Source of the DNA: Agromyces mediolanus
GTDB lineage: Bacteria > Actinomycetota > Actinomycetes > Actinomycetales > Microbacteriaceae
Assembly (NCBI RefSeq): GCF_023715325.1
Contig: NZ_JAMBNX010000002.1
Span: 62,001 to 126,000, forward strand
DNA: 64,000 bases
Direction: 5' to 3'
In this document: in pieces, positions 1 through 7,763 of the stretch
How positions within the stretch are numbered: position 1 is the stretch's first letter
Layout of the letters: every line of letters begins with the position of its first letter
Program-made: the position numbers and the translations under genes
The notes under the pieces: model-generated
Databases searched by the model: none
What the model saw: only the letters and a program-made list of their open reading frames with translations
What the model was told of the DNA's origin: nothing

Positions 1-528
<528 letters not shown>

Positions 529-557
529 GACGATCGCGGCGCGAGAGCGCAGCGGAA

Positions 558-589
558 CGCAGGGGGCGGCCAGGCGGCCGCCCCCTGCG
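558..589 (+). terminator. Hairpin after eno
   Basis: Perfect 14-bp inverted repeat (left arm CGCAGGGGGCGGCC at 558-571, right arm 576-589) with a 4-base loop, 30 bases after the eno stop. There is no T-tract, as is common for actinobacterial terminators. Confidence 0.75.
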
Positions 590-624
590 GCGTTCCCCGG
601 GCGATCGGCCGGGAAGGAGGCGTC

Positions 625-1284
625 ATGAGCGGACCGAAGCGTCCCGAGCGCCCCGGACGGCCGAGGCCCCCGCGGCCCGCGACTCCCGCATCGCCGCCCG
701 AGACCACCCGGCCCGCACCGGCCGGCCCGACGGCCCCGCGCAGCGCGCGGCGACGCGCCGCCTCGGCGGCCGCCGCGGCCCCCGAGGCCGGCGCCGTGCG
801 GCAGGGCTGGCTCGGCGGCATCCGCTTCTCGGGCTTCTCGCTCATCATGATGGGCCTGCTCGTGCTCGCCGTCGTCGTGCTCGCGCCCACGATCTCCGCC
901 TTCGCCTCGCAGCGCCAGCAGATCGCCGAGCTGCGCGCCGAGGTGTCGCAGCAGGAGGCCGAGCTCACGAAGCTGCGCACCGAGCGCGAGCGCTGGAGCG
1001 ACGAGACGTTCATCGTCACCCAGGCGCGCGAACGGCTCTACTACGTGCTGCCCGGCGAGGTCAGCTACCTCGTCATCGACGACCGCAGCGACGCCGACAA
1101 GGCCGAGGCCGAGCAGGCGGTCTCCGCCGAGGTGACCGAGGCCCGGCGCGACTGGCTGACGAGCCTCCTCGACTCGGTGATGACCGCGGGCCTGGCACCG
1201 GCGCCCGCCGACCCGACCGCGCCGCCCGCCGACCCTGCAGCGACCACGCCGCCCGCCGCGGCCCCATCCGGAGGTACCCGATGA
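625..1284 (+). CDS. FtsB/DivIC-family septum formation protein
   Basis: Small bitopic divisome protein of the FtsB/DivIC (septum formation initiator) family, expected to scaffold FtsL/FtsQ at the division site. 219 residues: a long Pro/Arg-rich cytoplasmic N terminus (about 1-65), one membrane segment near residues 71-91 (LLVLAVVVLAPTI), then a heptad-type coiled coil around 95-125 (QIAELRAEVSQQEAELTKL), the conserved segment ERLYYVLPGEVSYLVID, and a Pro/Ala-rich tail. A strong Shine-Dalgarno AAGGAGG at 614-620 fixes the start. Its stop overlaps the DUF501 start by four bases, so the two are co-translated. The disordered N and C termini are longer than in E. coli FtsB, as is typical of actinobacterial members. 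Confidence 0.88.
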   Translation: MSGPKRPERPGRPRPPRPATPASPPETTRPAPAGPTAPRSARRRAASAAAAAPEAGAVRQGWLGGIRFSGFSLIMMGLLVLAVVVLAPTISAFASQRQQIAELRAEVSQQEAELTKLRTERERWSDETFIVTQARERLYYVLPGEVSYLVIDDRSDADKAEAEQAVSAEVTEARRDWLTSLLDSVMTAGLAPAPADPTAPPADPAATTPPAAAPSGGTR

Positions 1285-1847
1285 CCCGCCCGCCGTTCGA
1301 GCCCGTCGCCGAGCGCGACCTCCGCATCGTCTCGGCCCAGCTCGGCCGCGAGGCGCGCAACGTCGTCGGCATCGCGGCTCGCTGCGTCTGCGGGGCCCCG
1401 ACCGTCGTCGCCACCGCCCCGCGGCTGGCCGACGGCACGCCGTTCCCGACCTTCTACTACCTGAGCCACCCCGCCGCCACCGCGGCGATGAGCTTCCTCG
1501 AGGCCGCCCAGCTCATGGTCGAGTGCAATGAGCTGCTGCACGCCGACGCCGAGCTCGCCGCGGGCTACGCCCGGGCCCACGAGGAGTACCTGGCCGACCG
1601 CGCCCAGTTCGGCGAGGTGCCGGAGATCGCCGGCGTCTCGGCCGGCGGCATGCCGAATCGCGTCAAGTGCCTGCACGCGGTCGCCGCGCACGCGCTCGCC
1701 GCCGGCCCCGGCGCGAACCCCGTCGGCGACCTCGCGCTCGCCCGCTCGAGCTGGTCGCCGGAGGTCTGCCAGTGCGCCGACTACGGCATCGACCGACTGC
1801 CGGGTGCCGCCGACGACGCGCCGCCGACCGCGGAGCCGGGCCGATGA
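1281..1847 (+). CDS. DUF501 domain protein
   Basis: 188-residue protein of the DUF501 family, which has no assigned biochemical role. In actinobacteria it sits between the FtsB-like gene and either Ppx/GppA or a protease. Visible signatures: GREARNVVGIAARCVCGAPTVV near the N terminus, FPTFYYLSHP, and a conserved C-terminal core GGMPNRVKCLHAVAAHALAAGPG with VCQCADYGID. The cysteine pairs (CVC, CQC) and the conserved RVKCLH histidine/cysteine suggest a metal or redox site, but that is inference. The start overlaps the FtsB-like stop by four bases (ATGA), and its own stop overlaps the next protease start in the same way, so all three are one operon. Confidence 0.88.
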   Translation: MTRPPFEPVAERDLRIVSAQLGREARNVVGIAARCVCGAPTVVATAPRLADGTPFPTFYYLSHPAATAAMSFLEAAQLMVECNELLHADAELAAGYARAHEEYLADRAQFGEVPEIAGVSAGGMPNRVKCLHAVAAHALAAGPGANPVGDLALARSSWSPEVCQCADYGIDRLPGAADDAPPTAEPGR

Positions 1848-3127
1848 CCTCGCGCCGGCGCGGCGGCCGGGTGTCGCGGCTCGTGCGCGGGCTCGCGCTC
1901 GTCGCCGCGACCGCGGGCCTCGTCGGCGTCGGTGCGGCCCCCGCGCACGCGGACACCGTCCGCGACCTCGAGTACTGGCTCAGCGAGTACGGCTTCTCCA
2001 CCGCCTGGAACACGACGAAGGGCAAGGGCGTCACCGTGGCCGTCATCGACACCGGCGTCGCGGGCACCGTCGTCGAGCTCAAGGGCGCGATCACCGGGGG
2101 CACGGATGTCTCGGGCCTCGGCTCGCCCGACGGGCAGACCCCGGTCGGCGAGAAGCCGGAGCACGGCACGATGGTCGCCTCGCTCCTCGCCGGCCGCGGC
2201 TCGACGCCGGGGAACGGCGTCATCGGCGTCGCGCCCGAGGCATCCATCCTCACCGCGTCCGTCGCCTTCGGCGAGGACACGGGGGCGGCGGCGTCGAACG
2301 ACGAGCAGATCGCCGAGGCGGTGACCTGGGCCGTCGACCACGGTGCCGACGTCATCAACATGTCGCTCACGCGCAACACCCGGGACTGGCCGGAGAGCTG
2401 GGACGCGGCGTTCATGCACGCCTTCGAGCAGGACGTCGTGATCGTCGCGGCGGCGGGCAACCGCGGCAGCGGCACCACCGAGGTCGGCGCGCCCGCGACG
2501 ATCCCCGGCGTGCTGACCGTCGCCGGCGTCGACCGCGAGGGCAACGCGAGCTTCGATGCGAGCTCGCAGGGCATCACGATCGCGGTCGCGGCGCCCAGCG
2601 AGGACCTGGTGGGTGTGCGTCCCGACGGCTCGTACGTGCAGTGGAACGGCACCAGCGCGGCGGCGCCGATCGTCTCGGGGCTCGTGGCGCTCGTGCGCGC
2701 CGAGTACCCCGAGCTCGACGCGGCGAACGTGATCAACCGGGTGATCTCCACCGCCGACCCGAAGGGCCACCCGGTCGGCGGCCCGCTCTACGGCTACGGC
2801 ATCATCGACCCGGTCGCCGCCCTCACGAAGGACGTGCCGAGGGTCGAGGCGAACCCGCTCGGCAGCCTGTCCGACTGGATCCGGCTGCACCGCCGGGCGA
2901 GCGGGGAGGCGCCGGCGACGGCGGCGCCCGACGAGCAGATCGTGCCGATCGCCGACCCGCCGCTGCCCGAGTCGGCGAGCACCCAGACCCTACTGCCCAC
3001 CTCGTGGACGCTCGCATATATCACGATCCCGCTCTCACTGGTCGCGGGATTTGGTACGCTAGCAGCGCTGTTGGGCATCGGCGCCACTCGGCATATCAGG
3101 CGGAGCACCCGCGGCGGCGGGGACTGA
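1844..3127 (+). CDS. Membrane-anchored S8 (subtilisin-like) serine protease, mycosin-like architecture
   Basis: Secreted subtilase, 427 residues. Signal peptide at 1-37 (hydrophobic LALVAATAGLVGVGAAPAHA, cleavage near AHA-D). Catalytic domain with the full triad: Asp69 in VAVIDTGV, His107 in PEHGTMVASLLAG, oxyanion Asn206 in VAAAGNRG and Ser271 in NGTSAAAPIVSGLV. A Pro/Ala linker (about 352-380) leads to a C-terminal membrane segment (about 389-412) and a basic tail. Signal peptide, S8 domain, proline linker and single C-terminal TM is the layout of mycosins (MycP of type VII secretion), but no other type VII gene is in the window, so a role in envelope protein processing is all that can be inferred. 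ATG at 1844 was chosen because it overlaps the DUF501 stop (ATGA) and puts the signal peptide at the N terminus. Confidence 0.88.
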   Translation: MTSRRRGGRVSRLVRGLALVAATAGLVGVGAAPAHADTVRDLEYWLSEYGFSTAWNTTKGKGVTVAVIDTGVAGTVVELKGAITGGTDVSGLGSPDGQTPVGEKPEHGTMVASLLAGRGSTPGNGVIGVAPEASILTASVAFGEDTGAAASNDEQIAEAVTWAVDHGADVINMSLTRNTRDWPESWDAAFMHAFEQDVVIVAAAGNRGSGTTEVGAPATIPGVLTVAGVDREGNASFDASSQGITIAVAAPSEDLVGVRPDGSYVQWNGTSAAAPIVSGLVALVRAEYPELDAANVINRVISTADPKGHPVGGPLYGYGIIDPVAALTKDVPRVEANPLGSLSDWIRLHRRASGEAPATAAPDEQIVPIADPPLPESASTQTLLPTSWTLAYITIPLSLVAGFGTLAALLGIGATRHIRRSTRGGGD

Positions 3128-3162
3128 CCGCCCATCCCCACAAATCAAGGAGTCCATTCACC

Positions 3163-4716
3163 GTGCCCAAGATTCTCATCGTCGGTGGCGGGTATGCAGG
3201 TTTCTACACCGCGTGGAAGCTCGAGAAGTGGCTGCGTCCCGGCGAAGCCGAGGTCACCGTGGTCGACCCGCTGCCCTACATGACGTACCAGCCGTTCCTC
3301 CCCGAGGTCGCGGCCGGGTCCATCGAGGCGCGCCACGCGGTCGTCGCGCAGCGCCGCCACCTGAAGAAGACGAACGTCGTCACCGCCAAGGTCACGAAGA
3401 TCGACCACGCGGCCAAGACGGCGACGATCACCCCGGCCGAGGGCGAGCCGTGGCAGTTCGACTACGACATCGTCGTGGTCACCGGCGGCGCCGTCTCGCG
3501 CACCTTCCCGATCCCCGGCATCGCCGAGAACGCGATCGGCCTGAAGACCATCGAAGAGGCGGTCGCGATCCGCGACCGGCTGCTCTCGAACTTCGACCAG
3601 GCGTCCAACCTGCCCGCCGGGCCCGAGCGCGACCGGCTGCTCACCGTCACGGTGGTCGGCGGCGGCTTCGCCGGCATCGAGGTGTTCGCCGAGCTGCGTT
3701 CCTTCGCGAGCGCGCTGCTCGAGTACTACCCGCAGCTGAGCTTCGAGGACACCCACTTCCACCTCATCGAGGCGATGGGCCGCATCATGCCCGAGGTGTC
3801 GCTCCCGACGAGCCACTGGGTGATCAACCACCTCGACCAGCGCGGCGCGCAGATCCACCTCGACACGCAGCTCACGAGCGCGGTCGACGGCAAGATCGAG
3901 CTGTCCACGGGCGAGAGCTTCGAGTCCGACCTCATCGTCTGGACCGCCGGGGTCATGGCGAACCCGGCGATCGTCCGCACGAGCGACCTCCCCGTCGAGG
4001 AGCGTGGCCGCATCAAGACCCGCGCCGACCTCCGCGTCGGGGACGACGAGGACATCGTGGCCGACGCCTGGGCGGCCGGCGACATCTCGGCCGTGCCCGA
4101 CCTCACCGGCGGCGGCGTCGGCGGCTACTGCGTGCCGAACGCCCAGCACGCCGTCCGTCAGGGCAAGCTGCTCGCGAAGAACGTCGTCGCGGTGCTCCGC
4201 GGCGAGGAGCCCAAGAACTACGTGCACAAGAACCTCGGTGCCGTCGCCGGCCTCGGCCTCGGCTCGGGCGTGTTCCAGTCGGGCAAGCTCGCCATCAAGG
4301 GCCTGATCGCCTGGTTCGCGCACCGCGGATACCACGGCCTGGCGATGCCGAGCTGGGAGCGCAAGTTCCGAGTGTTCTGGGGCTGGTGGAACAACTTCTG
4401 GCTCGGCCGCGACATCGTGTCGCTGTCGGCCGTGCAGCGCCCGCGCGCCGCGTTCGAGGAGTTCGCCGCCCGCCCGAAGCCGGCCGCCGACGCCGCCCCG
4501 ACGACGCCCGCCGCCCCCGCGAAGGCGGAGCCCAAGACGGAGCCCACGGCCGCCCCGGCCAAGGCCGCCGCGAAGAAGGCTCCCGCCGCGAAGGCCGAGG
4601 CCGGCGAGGCCGCGCCGAAGAAGGCTCCGGCCAAGCGCACGACCGCGAAGAAGGCCGCACCGGCCGAGCCCGCCGCCGAGGCGCCCGCGGCCGAGGAGGT
4701 CGTCGCCGCCAAGTAG
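3163..4716 (+). CDS. ndh: Type II NADH dehydrogenase (NDH-2) with Ala/Lys/Pro-rich tail
   Basis: Single-subunit, non-proton-pumping NADH:quinone oxidoreductase that feeds the menaquinone pool at the inner face of the membrane. 517 residues. FAD-binding Rossmann motif VGGGYAGFYTAWKLEKW at 6-22; second (NADH) dinucleotide motif VTVVGGGFAGIEVFAEL near 162-178; FAD-ligand segment AAGDISAVPDL; amphipathic membrane-contact region near WFAHRGYHGL. GTG at 3163 is preceded by AAGGAG (3147-3152) at a good distance, and in-frame sequence upstream is shadow coding. The last ~75 residues are a low-complexity Ala/Lys/Pro tail (AKAAAKKAPAAKAEAG and similar), unusual for NDH-2 and resembling basic histone H1-like tails. 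It could bind acidic lipid, protein or nucleic acid, but that is speculation. Confidence 0.93.
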   Translation: MPKILIVGGGYAGFYTAWKLEKWLRPGEAEVTVVDPLPYMTYQPFLPEVAAGSIEARHAVVAQRRHLKKTNVVTAKVTKIDHAAKTATITPAEGEPWQFDYDIVVVTGGAVSRTFPIPGIAENAIGLKTIEEAVAIRDRLLSNFDQASNLPAGPERDRLLTVTVVGGGFAGIEVFAELRSFASALLEYYPQLSFEDTHFHLIEAMGRIMPEVSLPTSHWVINHLDQRGAQIHLDTQLTSAVDGKIELSTGESFESDLIVWTAGVMANPAIVRTSDLPVEERGRIKTRADLRVGDDEDIVADAWAAGDISAVPDLTGGGVGGYCVPNAQHAVRQGKLLAKNVVAVLRGEEPKNYVHKNLGAVAGLGLGSGVFQSGKLAIKGLIAWFAHRGYHGLAMPSWERKFRVFWGWWNNFWLGRDIVSLSAVQRPRAAFEEFAARPKPAADAAPTTPAAPAKAEPKTEPTAAPAKAAAKKAPAAKAEAGEAAPKKAPAKRTTAKKAAPAEPAAEAPAAEEVVAAK

Positions 4717-4758
4717 GCGGTACGGCAGCTGACTACGCAGCGCCTGACTACACTGTGA

Positions 4759-4787
4759 CGCGGCGTCGCCCCCTGGGCGGCGCCGCG
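4759..4787 (+). terminator. Hairpin after ndh
   Basis: CGCGGCG (4759-4765) pairs with CGCCGCG (4781-4787), with an inner GCCC/GGGC pairing and a short loop. It lies between ndh and the tRNA and probably ends ndh transcription. Confidence 0.5.
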
Positions 4788-4821
4788 TTCGGCGTCTCGG
4801 GCGGGTGCGCCCGGCCGCCGC

Positions 4822-4895
4822 GCCCCCATAGCCCAACCGGCAGAGGCAGGCGGCTTAAACCCGCTCAAGTCTGGGTTCGAATCCCAGTGGGGGCA
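4822..4895 (+). tRNA. tRNA with anticodon UAA (Leu by anticodon), short variable loop
   Basis: Full 74-base cloverleaf: acceptor GCCCCCA (4822-4828) with TGGGGGC (4888-4894), discriminator A at 4895, anticodon stem GGCGG/CCGCT around the 7-base loop CTTAAAC (anticodon TAA at 4856-4858), T arm CTGGG/CCCAG around TTCGAAT. The D stem has three good pairs. CCA is not encoded. The anticodon reads UUA leucine codons, yet the variable region is only five bases (CAAGT), i.e. class I, whereas bacterial tRNA-Leu normally carries a long class II arm. UUA codons are extremely rare in this GC-rich genome. The gene is clear; the amino acid identity is less so. Confidence 0.88.
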
Positions 4896-4954
4896 CGCGG
4901 AGTGAGGGCGCGGGGAGGGCGGGCGTCGCGCCTCGGATCTGGATGCGCGAATAT

Positions 4955-4970
4955 TAGCTTCAGCTATACT
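4955..4970 (+). promoter_or_regulatory. Leaderless promoter with overlapping operator for the XRE/nucleotidyltransferase pair
   Basis: A TATACT -10 box (4965-4970) stands exactly six bases before the ATG at 4977, so transcription should begin at or next to the start codon. A dyad TAGCT-TC-AGCTA (4955-4966) overlaps the upstream part of the -10 box, a natural place for the XRE protein to repress its own operon. Confidence 0.6.
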
Positions 4971-4976
4971 GGCTGC

Positions 4977-5555
4977 ATGTCTGATCTCATTCGCGCTGCG
5001 CGGGACGAGCTGGGTATCACTGGTGCCGAACTCGCGGCGCGCCTCGGGGTGACCGCAGGCGCCGTTTCCCAGATCGAACGGTCCGAGCGCTCCGGCAGGA
5101 TCAGGATCGACACCCTCTCCCGCGCCCTCGAGGCGATGCAGCTTCGACTGCGCGTCTCCACGAGTCCGGCCACGGCGTACGCCGACTACACCCCGGCGGC
5201 GGTCACCGATCGGGTCAACGAGGCGCTCGATCGTCGCGAGCCGAGCCTCGCGCTCCGGGTGATCTCTCACGCGGCCGACATGATCGCGCACGAGGCCGAC
5301 GCACTCAGCTCCGCCGAGCTCGCGGACCGACCGTCCAGCATCAAGGATGAGCGATGGGAGCAGCTGTTCCGAGCGGTGTACGGTGGCGCCATCCCCGAGT
5401 CGCACAGACCCGACTGGGCCGTCACGTCGAAGCTGCAGCGCCGTTGGTATGTCTCGCGCTTCCCCTCCCTCCAGGAGAAGGCGAAGGTGACCACACCGGA
5501 CTTCCTCCGCGAGCTGAACATCTACGTCGATGCCAACTCACTGAGCACCCGATGA
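4977..5555 (+). CDS. XRE-family HTH regulator, probable antitoxin
   Basis: 192-residue protein with an N-terminal Cro/C1-type helix-turn-helix (residues about 3-60: LIRAARDELGITGAELAARLGVTAGAVSQIERSE), followed by a ~130-residue C-terminal region without a recognised family. Its stop overlaps the start of a nucleotidyltransferase-fold gene (ATGA at 5552-5555), the usual layout of an antitoxin plus nucleotidyltransferase toxin. The -10 box six bases before ATG implies a leaderless mRNA, and the dyad in the promoter implies autoregulation. The C-terminal part (DRVNEALDRREPSLALRVISHAADMI) probably contacts the partner protein. Antitoxin function is inferred from organisation, not from a recognised antitoxin family. 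Confidence 0.75.
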   Translation: MSDLIRAARDELGITGAELAARLGVTAGAVSQIERSERSGRIRIDTLSRALEAMQLRLRVSTSPATAYADYTPAAVTDRVNEALDRREPSLALRVISHAADMIAHEADALSSAELADRPSSIKDERWEQLFRAVYGGAIPESHRPDWAVTSKLQRRWYVSRFPSLQEKAKVTTPDFLRELNIYVDANSLSTR

Positions 5556-6103
5556 GGAGTTTCGGCGCACCCGAGGTCCGTGCCCTCCTCGACGAGCTCG
5601 CGGAACGGCTCGCGGCGGCCGGCATCTCCGGATCGATCAAGATCGCCGGCGGCGCGGCGATGCTGCTGAACTACCCCGACGACCCGGCGGTGCGGGTGAC
5701 GCGCGACATCGACGCCATGATCGAGCCGAGCGGGGACCTCGAACGAATCGTCGCGGAGATGGCCGAGGATCTCGGGCTGCCCGCTCGGTGGCTCAATGCG
5801 GCGGGAAGCGGCTGGCTCCGGGTCTCAGGTACTCCGGTCGCATCGGGATCGCTCTCGGTGTCGGTCGCCTCGCCGAGGGAACTGATCGCGATGAAACTCG
5901 CGGCGGGGCGTGACAAGGATGCCAGCGATCTGGTCCTGCTCGCCCGACACGAGGGCTTGACCGACCCGGCCGCACTCGTCGATATCGCCTACGAGGTGTA
6001 CGGCGAGGACTCGGTCGAGCTGCCCGATGGTCGCCAGTCGTACCTCTGGTTCGCGAGCGATGTGATGGCCGAGGTGCAGCGCCTGGAGCGATACGGCCGC
6101 TAG
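5552..6103 (+). CDS. Nucleotidyltransferase-fold protein (DUF6036/AbiEii-like), probable toxin
   Basis: 183 residues with the minimal nucleotidyltransferase signature: KIAGGAAMLLNY (GG-x-A helix), then VTRDIDAMIEP with the paired aspartates that bind metal, and the C-terminal ELIAMKLAAGRDKDASDLVLLAR motif typical of AbiEii/DUF6036-type enzymes. Such proteins transfer nucleotides to tRNA or protein and act as growth-arresting toxins when freed from their partner. It is translationally coupled to the upstream XRE gene by an ATGA overlap and converges on the Ppx/GppA gene, separated by an eight-base gap. No accessory domain is seen. The fold is well supported; target and toxicity are inferred. 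Confidence 0.78.
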   Translation: MRSFGAPEVRALLDELAERLAAAGISGSIKIAGGAAMLLNYPDDPAVRVTRDIDAMIEPSGDLERIVAEMAEDLGLPARWLNAAGSGWLRVSGTPVASGSLSVSVASPRELIAMKLAAGRDKDASDLVLLARHEGLTDPAALVDIAYEVYGEDSVELPDGRQSYLWFASDVMAEVQRLERYGR

Positions 6104-6111
6104 CGCGGCCC

Positions 6112-7038
6112 TCAGTCGAGGTGGTCGAGCCGGCGCAGGATGAGGCCCTCGCGGAGCGCCCAGGGTGAGACGTCGAGCTCGTCGACGTCGAAGGCCCGCA
6201 TGGCCTCTGAGAGCACCACGGCACCGGCGACGATCTGGAAGGTGCGGTCGGCGGTGATGCCGGGCAGCGCGGGGCGCGCGTCGGCGGGGATGCGGGCGAG
6301 CCGGGGGATCCAGTCGTCGAGACCCTTGAGCTTCAACATGGCGCGGCCGGACGACCCGACGCCGTCCTCGGTCCAGCCCGCGAGCCGGGCGAGCGAGCGG
6401 ATCGTCTTCGACGAGCCGACGACGTGATCGGGGCCGGTGTGCGTGCGGAAGTCGGCGAGCGCGCCCTCGATGATGCGCCGGGCGTGTTCGCGCAGGCGGC
6501 CGACCTGTTCGACGGAGGGCGGGTCGTCGGGCAGGAAGGCGATCGTCGAACGGCCCGCGCCGAGGGGGAGCGAGCGTGCGACGTCGGGCACCTCGTCGCC
6601 GCCGAGGGCGATCTCCAGCGAGCCGCCACCGATGTCGAAGAGCAGGATGCGGTCGGCGGACCAGCCGTACCAGCGGCGCACCGCGAGGAAGGTGAGCCGC
6701 GCCTCGTCCTCGCCGGAGAGCACGTCGAGCCGGATGCCGGTCTCGCGCTCGACGAGGTCGAGCAGGTGCTCGCCGTTCGCGGCCTCGCGGATCGCCGAGG
6801 TGGCGAAGGCGAGCAGCTCGTCGATGCCGGCCTCGCGAGCCGCCCTGGCCGCCTCGCCGACGGCCGAGAGGACCGCCTGGACCCCCTCCGAACTGATCGA
6901 ACCGTCGGGCTCCAGATAGCGCATGAGGCGCAGCACCGACTTGTTCGACGCGGTCGGGATGGGGCGGGCGCCCGGGTGGGCGTCGACCACGAGGAGGTGG
7001 ACGGTGTTGGAACCGACATCGAGGACACCGAGGCGCAT
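6112..7038 (-). CDS. Ppx/GppA-family phosphatase
   Basis: 308-residue member of the exopolyphosphatase / pppGpp phosphatase family (ASKHA fold). Phosphate-1 motif at the N terminus (LGVLDVGSNTVHLLVVDA), second glycine-rich motif LLFDIGGGSLEIALGG, and the closing segment VDELDVSPWALREGLILRRL. Actinobacterial short paralogues lack the C-terminal HD-like domain, as here. Start chosen at MRLGVLDVG (7038): the fold begins there and a TANNNT box (TACGCT on the minus strand, 7046-7051) lies seven bases upstream. In this phylum the gene commonly follows DUF501; here a protease, ndh, the tRNA and a toxin-antitoxin-like pair lie between them. Substrate (polyP or (p)ppGpp) cannot be decided from sequence. 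Confidence 0.9.
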   Translation of the reverse strand: MRLGVLDVGSNTVHLLVVDAHPGARPIPTASNKSVLRLMRYLEPDGSISSEGVQAVLSAVGEAARAAREAGIDELLAFATSAIREAANGEHLLDLVERETGIRLDVLSGEDEARLTFLAVRRWYGWSADRILLFDIGGGSLEIALGGDEVPDVARSLPLGAGRSTIAFLPDDPPSVEQVGRLREHARRIIEGALADFRTHTGPDHVVGSSKTIRSLARLAGWTEDGVGSSGRAMLKLKGLDDWIPRLARIPADARPALPGITADRTFQIVAGAVVLSEAMRAFDVDELDVSPWALREGLILRRLDHLD

Positions 7039-7083
7039 GAAAGCGAGCGTAGCGATCCCGGGCCCCATGCTGCATACTGAGGC

Positions 7084-7105
7084 GACTGGGTCAACTGTCC
7101 CAGTC
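7084..7105 (+). promoter_or_regulatory. Candidate TetR operator upstream of the TetR-MFS operon
   Basis: Inverted repeat GACTGGG - 8 bases - CCCAGTC (7084-7090 and 7099-7105), 47 bases before the TetR start and between it and the divergent Ppx gene. Size and position fit autorepression by the TetR protein at 7152. Confidence 0.6.
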
Positions 7106-7151
7106 CGTCGCGACGCGGTCGTCGCGGCGACTCGACGGCGAGGAGGACGCG

Positions 7152-7763
7152 ATGGTGCGGATGTCCGCGGCCGACCGCCGGGCGGCGCTCATCGAGGCGG
7201 CGCTCCGGGTCGTGTCCCGCGAGGGGCTCGCCCAGGCGACCACGCGGGCCATCGTCGCCGAGGCCGGCATGAGCCTCGCGAGCTTCCACTACGCCTTCGA
7301 CTCCCGCGACGAACTCGTCGACGAGCTCATCGGCACGGTCGTGGCCCGCGAGCGCAAGGCGGTGGCGCCCGAGGAGCTCATCGCCGCCGCGGGGGCCGGC
7401 GCGAGCCTCGCCGAACTCGTCGAGGCCGGGCTCCTGCGCTACTTCGACCACCTCCGCGCCGACCCCGAGCACGAGCAGGCGATGCTCGAGCTCACCCAGT
7501 ACGCGCTCCGCTCACCGGAGCGGCATCCGCTCGCCGTCGCTCAGTACGACCGCTACACCGACCTCGTCGTCGAGGCGCTCGAGGCCGCGGCGGACCTCAC
7601 CGGTGCGCGCTGGCGGCTGCCCGTCGAACACGTCGCGAGGGTGCTCGTCGCCTTCAGCGACGGACTCACCATCACCTGGCTGGTCGACCGCGACGACGCG
7701 GCCGCCGCCCGCGTCGCCGCCGCCGCGGCCGACGCGCTCTCGAGAATGGCGGACCCCCGATGA
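7152..7763 (+). CDS. TetR-family transcriptional regulator
   Basis: 203 residues. N-terminal TetR DNA-binding domain (about 8-58): RRAALIEAALRVVSREGLAQATTRAIVAEAGMSLASFHYAFDSRDELV. The rest is a helical ligand-binding domain. Preceded by GAGGAGGA and a 22-bp palindrome at 7084-7105. It overlaps the following MFS transporter by four bases (ATGA at 7760), and the PLP enzyme and lactone oxidase follow the same way. It is therefore the first gene of the operon it most likely represses. The inducer is unknown; substrates of the co-transcribed enzymes are candidates. Confidence 0.88.
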   Translation: MVRMSAADRRAALIEAALRVVSREGLAQATTRAIVAEAGMSLASFHYAFDSRDELVDELIGTVVARERKAVAPEELIAAAGAGASLAELVEAGLLRYFDHLRADPEHEQAMLELTQYALRSPERHPLAVAQYDRYTDLVVEALEAAADLTGARWRLPVEHVARVLVAFSDGLTITWLVDRDDAAAARVAAAAADALSRMADPR

